64,000 nucleotides of DNA, from the NCBI RefSeq assembly GCF_000763885.1, contig NZ_JRKO01000008.1:1-64000 (forward strand), given 5' to 3'. Positions 45,845 to 55,555 of the stretch are shown one piece after another. Under the pieces are notes generated by a model. It was given only the letters and a program-made list of their open reading frames with translations. It made no database searches and was not told the DNA's origin. The first letter of the stretch is position 1. Every line of letters starts with the position of its first letter. The translations under genes and the position numbers were made by a program. The stretch comes from Paracoccus versutus (GTDB taxonomy: Bacteria > Pseudomonadota > Alphaproteobacteria > Rhodobacterales > Rhodobacteraceae).

Positions 45845-47707
45845 ATGAAAAAATCCGACAACCCCGCCGATCCGTTCAAGAAGGCCCTGACCGAGGCCAC
45901 CCGCGCCCTGGCCGAGGATCACGAGCTGAACGTGACCTTCACCGCCGACCCTTCCGGCGTGGCGGGCGATACCATGCGCCTGCCGCAGGTCAGCCGCCGC
46001 ATGACCCGCGACGAGGTGCTGCTTGCGCGCGGCACCGCCGACGCCCTGGCGATGAAGCTGCGCCACCACGACACCGGAACCCATGCGAAATACGCGCCCG
46101 CCGGACCGATGGCGCGCGACCTCTACGAGGCGATGGAGACCGCGCGCTGCGAGGCGCTGGGGGCCCGCGACATGCCCGGCGCGCTCAGCAACATCGACGC
46201 CAAGCTGGGGCAGGAGGCCGAGCGCAAGGGCTATGGCCAGATCAAGGCCCCGGCCGATGCGCCGCTGGCGGTGGCGGCGGGCTATATCGTGCGGCAGGCG
46301 GCGACGGGCCGCGCCCTGCCCTCGGCCGCGCAGCATGTCGCCGACCTGTGGCGCCCCTTCGTCGAGGAACAGGCCGGCGCCGATCTCGATCATGTGGGCG
46401 AGGTGCTGGCCGACCAGGCGGCCTTCGCCCGGCTCGCCCGCAAGGTGATCGCCGACCTGGGCTATGGCGACCAGCTGGGCGAAGACCCCGACGAACCGCA
46501 GGAGGACGAGGCCGAGGAAAACGCCGAGCAGGACGAGGAGGCCGGCGACAACCAGTCCCGCGACCAGAACCAGGACGACGAGGCCGAGGCCAGCCCCGAG
46601 CGCACGCAGGAACAGACCCAGGAAGAGCGCCAGGCCCAGGTCAGCATGGACGACCAGTCCGACGAGGAGCTGGTGGACGAGGCCGAGATGTCCGAGGCCG
46701 AGACGCCCCCGGACCTGCCGCCGCAGGTCAGCGAGGCGAGCCCGGATTACCGCGTCTATGCCCAGGAATTCGACGAGGAGATCCGCGCCGAGGATCTGGC
46801 CGACCCGGCCGAGCTGGAGCGGCTGCGCGCCTATCTGGACAAGCAGCTGGAACCCCTGCGCGGCGCCGTCTCGCGCCTGGCCAACAAGCTGCAACGGCGC
46901 TTGCAGGCACAGCAGAACCGCAGCTGGGAATTCGACAAGGAAGAGGGCGTGCTGGACGCCGGCCGCCTGGCCCGCGTGGTGGCGAACCCGACGACACCGC
47001 TGTCCTTCAAGGTCGAAAAGGACACCGAGTTCCGCGACACCGTGGTGACGCTGCTTCTGGACAATTCGGGCTCGATGCGCGGCCGGCCGATCAGTATCGC
47101 CGCGATCTGCGCCGACGTGCTGGCCCGCACGCTGGAGCGTTCGCAGGTCAAGGTCGAGATCCTGGGCTTCACCACCCGCGCCTGGAAGGGGGGCCAGAGC
47201 CGCGAGAAATGGCTGGCCGCGGGCCGGCCGGCGCAGCCGGGGCGGCTGAACGACCTGCGCCATATCATCTACAAGGGCGCCGATGCGCCCTGGCGGCGGG
47301 TGCGCCCGAACCTGGGCCTGATGATGAAAGAGGGGCTCCTCAAGGAAAACATCGACGGCGAGGCGCTGGAATGGGCGCATCGCCGGCTGTCGCGGCGGCC
47401 CGAGGCGCGGCGCATCCTGATGGTGATCTCGGACGGGGCGCCGGTGGACGATTCGACGCTGTCGGTCAACCCGGCGAATTTCCTGGAAAAGCACCTGCGC
47501 GACGTCATCGCGATGATCGAGCGCAAGAAGCAGGTCGAGCTGCTGGCCATCGGCATCGGCCATGACGTGACCCGCTATTACGAGCGCGCGGTGACGATCA
47601 CCGATGCCGAGCAGCTGGCCGGCGCCATGACCGAACAGCTCGCCGCCCTGTTCGAGGCCGATCCCAGGAAGCGCGCCCGCGCCATGAACCTGCGCCGCGT
47701 GGGCTGA
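45845..47707 (+). CDS. cobT: Aerobic cobaltochelatase subunit CobT
   Basis: 620 aa. An N-terminal helical domain is followed by a long acidic, Glu/Asp/Gln-rich linker (about residues 215-300). The C-terminal von Willebrand A domain has the metal-ion site [11 protein letters not shown] (DxSxS near residue 406) and [10 protein letters not shown]. It partners CobS in the ATP-dependent cobalt-insertion complex of B12 synthesis. The ribosome site is weak (AATAGATC), but the start matches the usual CobT N-terminus ([11 protein letters not shown]). Confidence 0.94.
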   Translation: MKKSDNPADPFKKALTEATRALAEDHELNVTFTADPSGVAGDTMRLPQVSRRMTRDEVLLARGTADALAMKLRHHDTGTHAKYAPAGPMARDLYEAMETARCEALGARDMPGALSNIDAKLGQEAERKGYGQIKAPADAPLAVAAGYIVRQAATGRALPSAAQHVADLWRPFVEEQAGADLDHVGEVLADQAAFARLARKVIADLGYGDQLGEDPDEPQEDEAEENAEQDEEAGDNQSRDQNQDDEAEASPERTQEQTQEERQAQVSMDDQSDEELVDEAEMSEAETPPDLPPQVSEASPDYRVYAQEFDEEIRAEDLADPAELERLRAYLDKQLEPLRGAVSRLANKLQRRLQAQQNRSWEFDKEEGVLDAGRLARVVANPTTPLSFKVEKDTEFRDTVVTLLLDNSGSMRGRPISIAAICADVLARTLERSQVKVEILGFTTRAWKGGQSREKWLAAGRPAQPGRLNDLRHIIYKGADAPWRRVRPNLGLMMKEGLLKENIDGEALEWAHRRLSRRPEARRILMVISDGAPVDDSTLSVNPANFLEKHLRDVIAMIERKKQVELLAIGIGHDVTRYYERAVTITDAEQLAGAMTEQLAALFEADPRKRARAMNLRRVG

Positions 47708-47806
47708 ACCTGTTCTTTCGGGCTGCTTGAACTGCCCCGCGTCCCATGCGACCAATTTCGCAGGACCGGGGCCGTTTTTCCGCCTCGCAGGCCAAGGGGC
47801 TTTGAC

Positions 47807-49060
47807 GTGCTGAAGATCGGTTTCTTCATTCCCGAATTTCCGGGCCAGACCCATATCTTCCTGTGGCGCGAACGGCAGGCGCTGGCGGAGCTGGGGATCG
47901 AGGCCGAGCTGATCTCGACCCGCCCGCCGCCGCGCGCCGTCGCCTCGCACAGCTGGGCCGCCGAGGCGCAGGCGCAGACCCGCTACCTGATGCCCCTGGG
48001 CGGCGAGGGCCTGGGCATCCTTGCGGAACTCCTGCGCTCGGGGCCCGCCGGCTGGGCGCGGGGCCTGGGCGCGGCGATGACCGCCGAGGCGCAGGGGCTC
48101 AAGGGCCGGCTGCGGATGCTGGCGCTGCTGGCCATGGGCGCGCGGCTCAAGCGCATCGCCCGCCAGCAGGGCTGGAACCACATCCATGTCCACAGCTGCG
48201 CCGACAGCGCCAATATCGCCATGTTCGCCGAAAGGCTGGGCGGGCCCGGCTACAGCCTGACCCTGCACGGCCCGACGCTGGAGGGCTACGGGCCGAACCA
48301 GCGGCAGAAATGGCGCCATGCGCGCTTCGCCACCATCATCTCGCAATTGCTGACGCGGGTGGCCGAGCGCGAGATCGGCGCCGACCGCCCGGCGGTGATC
48401 AATGTCGCGCCGATGGGCGTCGACCTCGACCAGATCCGGCGCCAGGCTCCCTGGCAACCGCCCGCGCCGGGCGAGCCGCTGCGCCTGTTCAGCTGCGGCC
48501 GGCTGAACGCGGTCAAGGGCCATGACCACCTGATCCAGACGGTCGCCCTGCTGCGCGCCCGCGGCATCGATACCCGGCTGGAGATCGCCGGCGAGGACGA
48601 ACAGGGCGGCACCGGCTATCACCGCCAGCTCGACGCGCTGATCGCGGAAAAGGGGCTCAGCGATGCAGTCACGCTCTTGGGCGCGGTCAACGAAACCTCG
48701 GTCCGCGAAGGGCTGGAGCGCGCGCATGTCTTTGCGTTGGCCAGCCTGAACGAAGGCATCTCGGTCGCGATCATGGAGGCGATGGCGATGGAGATGCCGG
48801 TGGTCGTCACCGATGTCGGCGGCAATCACGAGCTGATCACCTCGGGCCGCGACGCGATCCTGGTGCCCCCCGAACGCCCCGAGGTCATGGCGGACGAAAT
48901 CGCCCGGCTCCACGCCGATCCCGACGAGGCGCGGCGGCTGGCGCAGGCCTCCCGCGCCCGCGTCGCTGCCGATTTCCACCACCGCCGCAGCGCCCAGGCG
49001 GTGGCCGACGGGCTGGCCCGCACCCTGCCCGGCGGGCGCGAGGCGCTGGCCCGCGCCTGA
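47807..49060 (+). CDS. Glycosyltransferase family 4 protein
   Basis: 417 aa GT-B enzyme. N-terminal IGFFIPEFPGQTHIFLWRE (acceptor side), central LFSCGRLNAVKGHDHLIQTVALL, and the C-terminal donor-binding block LASLNEGISVAIMEAMAMEMPVVVTDVGGNHE with the E-x7-E pattern. Similar proteins act in exopolysaccharide assembly at the inner membrane. The start is GTG 47807 with AAGGGG upstream. It stands alone between cobT and pepP, so the polymer is unknown. Confidence 0.87.
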   Translation: MLKIGFFIPEFPGQTHIFLWRERQALAELGIEAELISTRPPPRAVASHSWAAEAQAQTRYLMPLGGEGLGILAELLRSGPAGWARGLGAAMTAEAQGLKGRLRMLALLAMGARLKRIARQQGWNHIHVHSCADSANIAMFAERLGGPGYSLTLHGPTLEGYGPNQRQKWRHARFATIISQLLTRVAEREIGADRPAVINVAPMGVDLDQIRRQAPWQPPAPGEPLRLFSCGRLNAVKGHDHLIQTVALLRARGIDTRLEIAGEDEQGGTGYHRQLDALIAEKGLSDAVTLLGAVNETSVREGLERAHVFALASLNEGISVAIMEAMAMEMPVVVTDVGGNHELITSGRDAILVPPERPEVMADEIARLHADPDEARRLAQASRARVAADFHHRRSAQAVADGLARTLPGGREALARA

Positions 49061-49087
49061 CATCCAGAACAAGACCCAGAGGCAAGC

Positions 49088-50902
49088 ATGCTCCAGACCT
49101 ATGACAGCCACTCCGATCCCGCCGCGCATCCGCCCCGGCTGGCGGCGCTGCGCCGCGAACTGGCCGCGCGCAGGCTCGACGGCTTCCTGGTGCCGCGCGC
49201 CGACGCCCATCAGGGCGAATATGTCGCGGCGCGGGATGCGCGGCTGGCCTGGCTGACCGGATTTACCGGCAGCGCCGGCTTCTGCATCGTCACGCCCGAC
49301 CGCGCCGGCGTGTTCATCGACGGCCGCTATCGCGTGCAGGTCAAGGCCCAGGTGGACCCAGCGCATTTCACCCCGGTGCCCTGGCCGGAGACGAAACCCG
49401 CCGACTGGCTGCGCGAGGCCCTGCCCGAGGGCGGGCGCATCGGCTACGACCCTTGGCTGCACACGCGGCGCGAGATCCGCGAGATGGAAAAGGGCTTGGC
49501 CGGCTCGGGCATCGCGCTGATCGCGCTCGACACGAACCCGGTCGATGCGATCTGGACCGACCAGCCCGAGGCGCCGGTGGGCGCGGTCCGCCTCTGGCCC
49601 GACGCGATCGCAGGCGAAACCGCGGCCGAAAAACGCGCCCGCATCGCCCGCGCGCTGCGCGATGCCGGACAGCAGGCAGCGGTGCTGACCCTGCCCGATT
49701 CGGTGTCGTGGCTGCTGAACATCCGTGGCGCCGACGTGCCGAAGAACCCGGTGGTGCAAGGCTTCGCCATCATCGAGGAGAACGGCCATGTCGCCGTCTT
49801 CACCAACCCGGCCAAGTTCGGCGCGGAGGTGCGGGCGGCGCTTGGCAATGCGGTCTCGATCCTGCCGCTCGATGCGCTGACCCCGGCGCTGACCAACCTG
49901 GCCGGCCCGGTGCGGGTCGACCCCGCCAGCGCGCCCGAGCAGGTGTTCGCGCTGATCGAAAGCATGAAGACCCCCATCGCCGAAGCCCCGGATCCGGTGA
50001 TCCTGCCGAAAGCGCGCAAGAACGCGGCCGAGATCGCCGGGATGCGCGCCGCCCATCTGCAGGACGGCGCCGCGGTGACGGAACTGCTGTGCTGGCTCGA
50101 CGCCCGCGCACCGCATCTGGACGCCGAGCCGCTGACCGAGATCGACGTGGCCACCAAGCTCGAGGAATTGCGCGTGGCGCGCGGCATCCTCGACATCAGC
50201 TTCGACACCATCGCGGCCACCGGCCCGCATGCCGCGATCCCGCATTACCATGTCGACCGGCAAAGCAACCTGTGCATCCTGCCCGGCCATGTGCTGCTGG
50301 TCGATTCCGGCGGGCAATATGCCAACGGCACCACCGACATCACCCGCACCCTGCCGATGGGCCCGGTCGATCCGGCGGTGCGGCGGCCCTATACCCGCGT
50401 GCTTCAGGGCATGATCGCGCTGTCGCGGGTGCAGTTCCCCAAGGGCCTCGCGGGCTGCCATATCGACGCGCTGGCCCGCGCGCCGCTGTGGTCCGAGGGC
50501 ATGGATTACGACCACGGCACCGGGCACGGCGTCGGCGCCGGCCTTTCGGTGCATGAGGGGCCGGTCAGGATCTCGCGCATCTCGGACATCCCGCTGGCCC
50601 CCGGCATGATCCTGTCGAACGAGCCCGGCTATTACCGCGAGGGCGGCTTCGGCATCCGCATCGAGAACCTGATCGTGGTCGAGGAACAGGGCAGCCCCGA
50701 CGGGCGCGAGATGCTGGGCTTCGAGACCCTGACCTTCGCCCCGATCGACCGTCGCCTCATCGAGCCCGGCCTGCTCGCCCCGGCCGAGATCGCCTGGCTC
50801 GACGCCTATCATGCGCAGGTCCGGGAGAAGATCTCGCCCCTGGTCGCGGGCGAGGTGCGGGATTGGCTGTCGCTGGCGACGCGACCGCTGGGCAGCGCCT
50901 GA
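49088..50902 (+). CDS. pepP: Xaa-Pro aminopeptidase (M24B, aminopeptidase P family)
   Basis: 604 aa, the long three-domain form. Two creatinase-like N-terminal domains (about 1-310) precede the pita-bread catalytic domain. Dinuclear-metal ligands lie in LLVDSGGQYANGTTDITRT (two Asp), HGTGHGVGAG (His), NEPGYY (Glu) and IRIENL (Glu). It removes the first residue from peptides with Pro in position two. GAGG precedes the ATG. It follows the GT4 gene by 27 bp. Confidence 0.92.
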   Translation: MLQTYDSHSDPAAHPPRLAALRRELAARRLDGFLVPRADAHQGEYVAARDARLAWLTGFTGSAGFCIVTPDRAGVFIDGRYRVQVKAQVDPAHFTPVPWPETKPADWLREALPEGGRIGYDPWLHTRREIREMEKGLAGSGIALIALDTNPVDAIWTDQPEAPVGAVRLWPDAIAGETAAEKRARIARALRDAGQQAAVLTLPDSVSWLLNIRGADVPKNPVVQGFAIIEENGHVAVFTNPAKFGAEVRAALGNAVSILPLDALTPALTNLAGPVRVDPASAPEQVFALIESMKTPIAEAPDPVILPKARKNAAEIAGMRAAHLQDGAAVTELLCWLDARAPHLDAEPLTEIDVATKLEELRVARGILDISFDTIAATGPHAAIPHYHVDRQSNLCILPGHVLLVDSGGQYANGTTDITRTLPMGPVDPAVRRPYTRVLQGMIALSRVQFPKGLAGCHIDALARAPLWSEGMDYDHGTGHGVGAGLSVHEGPVRISRISDIPLAPGMILSNEPGYYREGGFGIRIENLIVVEEQGSPDGREMLGFETLTFAPIDRRLIEPGLLAPAEIAWLDAYHAQVREKISPLVAGEVRDWLSLATRPLGSA

Positions 50903-50994
50903 CACCTGGCGCCGTTCACCGTGTCCCAAATGCTCTCCGGACGGCGCCGGCCGCGCCGCCCGGCGCGATGGGACGCCGCGGCCGCGACTTCTCT

Positions 50995-51054
50995 GTTCCC
51001 CAAATACTCCGGCAACCGCGCCCCTGGGCCCTGTCGCATGGGTATTTGGAAAAC
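50995..51054. repeat. Imperfect inverted repeat between converging genes (REP-like)
   Basis: GTTCCCCAAATAC (50995-51007) and GTATTTGGAAAAC (51042-51054) pair at 11 of 13 positions. A related stretch, GTGTCCCAAATGC, occurs at 50921-50933. The dyad lies between the convergent pepP and DUF475 genes and may act in transcript ending or be a dispersed extragenic palindrome. No protein-coding signal is present between 50903 and 51070. Confidence 0.4.
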
Positions 51055-51070
51055 GGAAAGAACGGCGAAC

Positions 51071-52117
51071 TCAGCCCTGTGGGTGGCGGCGGCGCCAGGC
51101 CAGCGAGCTGAGGAAGGCCATGCCGATGAAGCAGGCGCCCAGCAGGCCGGTGACCACTTCCGGGATCGGCCTCAGGGTCTGGACGAACATCAGGATCGAC
51201 AGCACGAAGATCGACCAGAAGGCACCGTGTTCGAGATAGCGGAAGGCGGCCAGCGTGCCGCGCTCGACCAGCATCACCGTCATCGAGCGCACATACATCG
51301 CGCCGATGCCAAGGCCGATGGCGATCAGGAACAGGTTCTGGGTCAGCGCGAAGGCACCGATCACCCCGTCGAAGCTGAAGGACGCGTCCAGCACCTCGAG
51401 ATAGAGGAAGGCGCCGAAGCCGCCGCGCGCCATGTCGGCATGCCGGGGGGCGCCGCCCCAGCGGTCCAGGACATGGCCGAGCATGTCCACCAGCAGATAG
51501 GTGATCACCCCCCAGATCGCGGCGATGATGAAGGCATGCTCCTTTTCCGCCGGCAGCTGGCCCACGATCACCAGCATGCAGATCAGCACGAAGCCGACCT
51601 CCATGCCGCGGATCTCGCCCAGCTTGCGCAGCGCGGCCTCGACGCCCTTGATCCAGTCCACGTCCTTGGCCTCGTCGAAGAAATAGTTCAGCGCCACCAG
51701 CATCAGGAACGAGCCGCCGAAGGCCGCGATGGGCAGGTGCGCCTCGTGGATGATGCGGGAATATTCCTGCGGCTGGGTGGCGGCGAGGCGCAGCGCCTCC
51801 CATGGCGCCAGATGGGCGGCGATCACCACGACCAGCAGCGGAAAGATCACCCGCATGCCGAAGACCGCGATCAGGATGCCCCAGGTCAGGAAGCGGCGCT
51901 GCCATTTCGGCACCATCTGCTTGAGCTTGTTGGCATTGACGATGGCATTGTCGAAGCTGAGCGAGATCTCCAGCACCGCCAGGATGCCGGCGATCAGGAA
52001 GAAGGCCAGCGCCCCCGAGCCGGTGCCATGGTATTCCCAGCCCAGGAAGGCGGCGAGCGCCAGTCCCGCGCCGGTGACGATGAAGGGCCAGGTCATGTAG
52101 CTGAGGGTCGATCTCAT
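51071..52117 (-). CDS. DUF475 family membrane protein
   Basis: 348 aa polytopic protein with about eight helices. The pattern VLEISLSFDNAIVNA and, in the second half, LDASFSFDGVIGAFALTQNLFLIAIGLGIGA gives two SFD repeats of the TerC-like DUF475 family, proposed to handle metal ions or tellurite-type stress. ATG 52117 is preceded by GGGGA at five bases; an ATG five codons upstream is the alternative. Confidence 0.85.
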   Translation of the reverse strand: MRSTLSYMTWPFIVTGAGLALAAFLGWEYHGTGSGALAFFLIAGILAVLEISLSFDNAIVNANKLKQMVPKWQRRFLTWGILIAVFGMRVIFPLLVVVIAAHLAPWEALRLAATQPQEYSRIIHEAHLPIAAFGGSFLMLVALNYFFDEAKDVDWIKGVEAALRKLGEIRGMEVGFVLICMLVIVGQLPAEKEHAFIIAAIWGVITYLLVDMLGHVLDRWGGAPRHADMARGGFGAFLYLEVLDASFSFDGVIGAFALTQNLFLIAIGLGIGAMYVRSMTVMLVERGTLAAFRYLEHGAFWSIFVLSILMFVQTLRPIPEVVTGLLGACFIGMAFLSSLAWRRRHPQG

Positions 52118-52231
52118 GGGGTTCCCCGTCATGCGGCTCGTGCCCTTCGGTCTTAGGCCCTGCCGGAGGGACGGGCAAGGCGGGCGGGCGCAGGGCAGCC
52201 TTGCGCGCGGCCCAGGGCGCAACCCGTGCTT

Positions 52232-53426
52232 TCAGCCGCGCACCAGCACCGCCAGGTCGGCGACATTGGTGCCGGTGGCGCCCGTTAGCACCAGCGCATC
52301 GCCCGCCGCCAGCGCCGGGGTCGAATCGTTCCTGGCCAGCGCCGCCGCTGGGTCGATGCCGCCCGCCCGGATCGCGGCCGGCGTGCCGGCGCCGACCAGC
52401 CCGCCCGCCGCCTCGCCCGGACCGTCGCGCCCGTCGCTGCCGACCGCGGCAAAGGCCCAGCCGAAATTCACCGGCTGCGCCTCGGCCAGCAGCGCGAGCC
52501 GCAGGGCCAGTTCCTGGTTGCGCCCGCCCATGCCGTCGCCGACCAGCCTGACCGTGGTCTCGCCGCCGAAGGCCAGCGCCTGGCCCGGCCGCAACCCCGG
52601 CGCCAGGGCCCAGATCGCCCGCGCGCAATCCTGCACGTCGCCCGCAAGCGGCAAGGGCGCCGGATCGGCCCCGGCCGCGACCATGGCCGCGACCAAAAGC
52701 GCGTTCGAGCCGATGAGGATGTTGCGGGCCGGCGGCAGGGCGCGGCGGTCCTCGGGCTGCCGCAGCACCGCCCGCGCCACCTCGGGCAACCGCTCCCAGA
52801 TGCCCAGCCTGCGCGCCAGGTCGGCGGCCTCGGCCCGCGTGCCGACCGGCGCCACCGTCGGCCCCGAGGCGATCACCTGCAGGTCGTCCCCCGGAACGTC
52901 GGACAGGATCAGCGCCGCGACCGGCGCCCGCGACAGCCGCCGCCCTTCAGCCGCGACAGCCCCTGCCGGATCAGGTTGACCTGCGCAATATCGGCGCCCG
53001 AGGCCAAGAGCAGCCGGTTCACCGCCTGCTTGTCGGCCAGCGTCAAGCCGGCAGCATGGCCGAGCCCCCGCCCGAGATCAGCGCCAGCACCCGGTCCTGC
53101 GGCCGGGCCGAGGAAAGCCGGGCGATCACCGCCTCGGCCGCCGCCACGCCATCGGCATCGGGCTGCGGATGGCCCGCACGCATGACCCGCGCCCCGGCCA
53201 GCGCCGCGTCGTTGCCGGCATTGGTCACCGCCAGCGCCTCGGCGCCCGGCAGCGCCGCCTGGGTCATGGCGCGGGCGGCCTTGCCGACGGCGATCACCCG
53301 CCAGCGCCCGCCCGGTCCCGGCGGATCGGCCAGCACCCCGGCCATGGCCCGCGCCACGGCAGCCGCAGGATCGGCGGCGGCGATGCCGGCGCGAACCAGC
53401 ACCATGGCGCGCACGCCTGGCGCCAT
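52232..53426 (-). pseudogene. Glycerate 2-kinase (GckA/TtuD, DUF4147-MOFRL) with two frameshifts
   Basis: The frame opens at ATG 53426 and reads normally to ALISGGGSAMLPA, then hits a stop at 53043. The expected GLTLADKQAVNRLLLASGADIAQVN continues from about 53048 in another frame up to RLKGG near 52945. After a missing base the frame shifts again to RLSRAPVAALILSDVPGDDLQVIASGP and runs to 52232 with the MOFRL half intact (EAAGGLVGAGTPAAI). The first lesion could be a deletion between short CCGGC repeats. Either a recent pseudogene or two assembly errors. It starts one base inside the hydroxyacid dehydrogenase stop. Confidence 0.8.
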
Positions 53427-54376
53427 CAGTTCACCCGGTCGGGCAACGCCTGCCCCTCGGCAAAGGCGACCAGGTTGTTCAGCGCCCGCATCGCCATGGC
53501 GGTGCGCACCTCCTCGGCCGCGGTGCCCAGATGCGGCAACAGGGTCACGTTCTCCATGGCGCAAAGCGCGGGCGCCACCTTCGGCTCGAACTCGTAGACG
53601 TCGAGCCCGGCCCCGGCGATCCGGCCCTGTGCCAGGGCCTGGACCAGCGCCGCCTCTTCGACCACGTCGCCGCGGGCGATATTGACCAGGTATGAGCGCG
53701 GCCCCAGCCGCTCCAGCTCATGCGCGCCGATCATGTGCCGGGTCTCGGCCCCGCCCGGCACGGCGACGACGGCGAAATCCGACTGCGCCAGCAGCTCGTC
53801 CAGGTCGGCCACCTGCCGGGCCGGGAAGTCCAGCGACGAGACCACCGAGCGGTTGTGGAACAGCACCTCCATGCCGAAGCCGAAATGGCAGCGCCGGGCG
53901 ATGGCCTTGCCGATGCGGCCCATGCCGATGATGCCGACGGTGCAGCCGGTGACATGGCGGCCCAGCAGCTGCGTCGGCTCCCAGCCGGTCCATGCGCCGC
54001 GGCGCAACAGCCGCTCGCCCTCGCCCGCCCGGCGCGCGGTCATCAGGATCAGGGTCAGGGCGATGTCCGCCGTGGCCTCGGTCACCGCATCCGGGGTGTT
54101 GGTCACGGCGATGCCGGCCGCCGCGGCCGCCGCCACGTCGATATGATTGTAGCCGGCGCCGAAATTCGCCAGCAGGCGGCAGCGCGGCCGGGCCTGGAAG
54201 GCCTCGGCGGTGAAGCGGTCGCCCAGGGTCGGCATGATCGCGTCGTAATCGGCCAGGGCCTGCGCCGCCTCCTCGACGCTCAAGCCGTCCCGGCGGTCCA
54301 GGATCTCGGTCTCGAACCGGGCCGACAGCGCATGTTCCGCCGCCTGCGTCATGCGGCGCGTCACCAGAAGCTTCAT
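53426..54376 (-). CDS. D-2-hydroxyacid dehydrogenase (glyoxylate/hydroxypyruvate reductase type)
   Basis: 316 aa NAD(P)H enzyme. The nucleotide motif is VGIIGMGRIGKAIARR. Catalytic residues follow: Arg in NIARGDVV, Glu in YEFEP and His in LLPHLGTA. It reduces glyoxylate or hydroxypyruvate to glycolate or D-glycerate. The next gene is a (broken) glycerate kinase, fitting a hydroxypyruvate-glycerate route. The start ATG 54376 has GGAGGA upstream and overlaps the csaA stop by one base. Confidence 0.9.
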   Translation of the reverse strand: MKLLVTRRMTQAAEHALSARFETEILDRRDGLSVEEAAQALADYDAIMPTLGDRFTAEAFQARPRCRLLANFGAGYNHIDVAAAAAAGIAVTNTPDAVTEATADIALTLILMTARRAGEGERLLRRGAWTGWEPTQLLGRHVTGCTVGIIGMGRIGKAIARRCHFGFGMEVLFHNRSVVSSLDFPARQVADLDELLAQSDFAVVAVPGGAETRHMIGAHELERLGPRSYLVNIARGDVVEEAALVQALAQGRIAGAGLDVYEFEPKVAPALCAMENVTLLPHLGTAAEEVRTAMAMRALNNLVAFAEGQALPDRVN

Positions 54377-54717
54377 CAATACATCCTCCCCCCGTCCGGC
54401 ACCTCGCGTTCGGGACCGATCAGCACCACCTCGCCATCGGCGTCGGGCAGGCCCAGCACCAGCACCTCGGACATGAAGGGGCCGATCTGGCGGGGCGGGA
54501 AATTCACCACCGCCAGCACCTGCCGGCCGATCAGTTCCTCGGGCGCATAATGCCGGGTGATCTGGGCCGAACTCTTGCGGGCGCCGATCTCGGGCCCGAA
54601 ATCCAGCCACAGCTTGAAGGCCGGGCGCCGCGCCTCGGGGAATGGCTCGGCACGGGTGATGCGGCCGACGCGGATCTCGACCCTTTCGAAATCCGCCCAG
54701 GCGATCTGGCCGCTCAT
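54376..54717 (-). CDS. csaA: CsaA-like tRNA-binding protein
   Basis: 113 aa single-domain EMAP-II/OB-fold protein: FERVEIRVGRITRAEPFPEARRPAFKLWLDFG, AQITRHY and VVNFPPRQIGPFMSEVLVLG match CsaA. Members bind tRNA and have been linked to chaperone or export functions. It overlaps proC by 4 bp (ATGA) and the hydroxyacid dehydrogenase gene by one base, so expression is tightly coupled. Confidence 0.9.
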   Translation of the reverse strand: MSGQIAWADFERVEIRVGRITRAEPFPEARRPAFKLWLDFGPEIGARKSSAQITRHYAPEELIGRQVLAVVNFPPRQIGPFMSEVLVLGLPDADGEVVLIGPEREVPDGGRMY

Positions 54718-55517
54718 CGGCCCAGCTCCCGCCCCCGCTCGGCTGCCGCGGCGACGGTGCGGCGCATCAGCGGCGGCAGGCCGGTCTCGGGGTCCATCAG
54801 CTCGCGAAGCCCCGCCGCCGTGGTCCCGCCGGGCGAGGTCACGGCCTCGCGCAGCTTGGCCGGATCCTCGTCCTCATGCACGGCCAGCGCGCCCGCCCCG
54901 GCCACGGTCGCCCGCGCCAGTTCCAGCGCCAGCGCCGGCGAAAGCCCCTCGGCCGCGCCCGCCGCGGCCATGGCCTCGATCATGTGAAACACATAGGCGG
55001 GCCCCGAGCCGGAAAGCGCCGTCACCGCATCCATCTGATCCTCGCCCTCCAGCCGCACCACGCGGCCGACGGCGGACAGCAGCGCCTCGGCCAGGGCCAT
55101 CTCGGCCTCGCCGGCCCTGGCGTTGCCGATGATGGCGGTGATGCCCTGGCCGATGGCCGCCGGCGTGTTCGGCATGGCGCGCACGATCGGCGCCGCCGGA
55201 AAGGCCGCCTCATAGGCGCCCAGCGTCACCCCCGCCGCGACCGAGATGACCAGCGTCCCCGCCCCGACCGACAGCCGCGGCAGCACATCCGCCATCATCT
55301 GCGGCTTGACGGCGATCACCAGCACGGCGGGCGCCTCGGGCAATTCTCCGTTGATCCAAATACCCAGACCCGACAGCTCCGCCCGCGGCTGGGGGTCCAC
55401 CACATGCACCGCCCGCGCCGCCAGCCCGTTCTTCAGCCAGCCGTCCAGCAGCGCGCCGCCCATGCGGCCGCAGCCGACCAGCACCAGCCCGCGCGCATTC
55501 AGATCCGAGAAATCCAT
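54714..55517 (-). CDS. proC: Pyrroline-5-carboxylate reductase
   Basis: 267 aa, normal length. The NAD(P) motif LVGCGRMGGALLDGW is followed by VIAVKPQMM and RAMPNTPAAIGQG. The C-terminal signature AVTSPGGTTAAGLREL completes the ProC pattern. It makes proline from pyrroline-5-carboxylate with NAD(P)H. The start ATG 55517 lies 38 bp after the YbjN gene; the upstream in-frame extension is not supported. Confidence 0.93.
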   Translation of the reverse strand: MDFSDLNARGLVLVGCGRMGGALLDGWLKNGLAARAVHVVDPQPRAELSGLGIWINGELPEAPAVLVIAVKPQMMADVLPRLSVGAGTLVISVAAGVTLGAYEAAFPAAPIVRAMPNTPAAIGQGITAIIGNARAGEAEMALAEALLSAVGRVVRLEGEDQMDAVTALSGSGPAYVFHMIEAMAAAGAAEGLSPALALELARATVAGAGALAVHEDEDPAKLREAVTSPGGTTAAGLRELMDPETGLPPLMRRTVAAAAERGRELGR

Positions 55518-55555
55518 GTCCTGCCCCCTGACTTGGCCCGCGCAAAGGCGGGAAT

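Noticed and set aside
45800-50929. A 1709-codon minus-strand open frame
   Set aside because: It lies antisense to cobT, the GT4 gene and pepP, all of which have clear family signatures; the long frame is a by-product of high GC codon usage. The same holds for long plus-strand frames at 269-2734 and 21412-24500.
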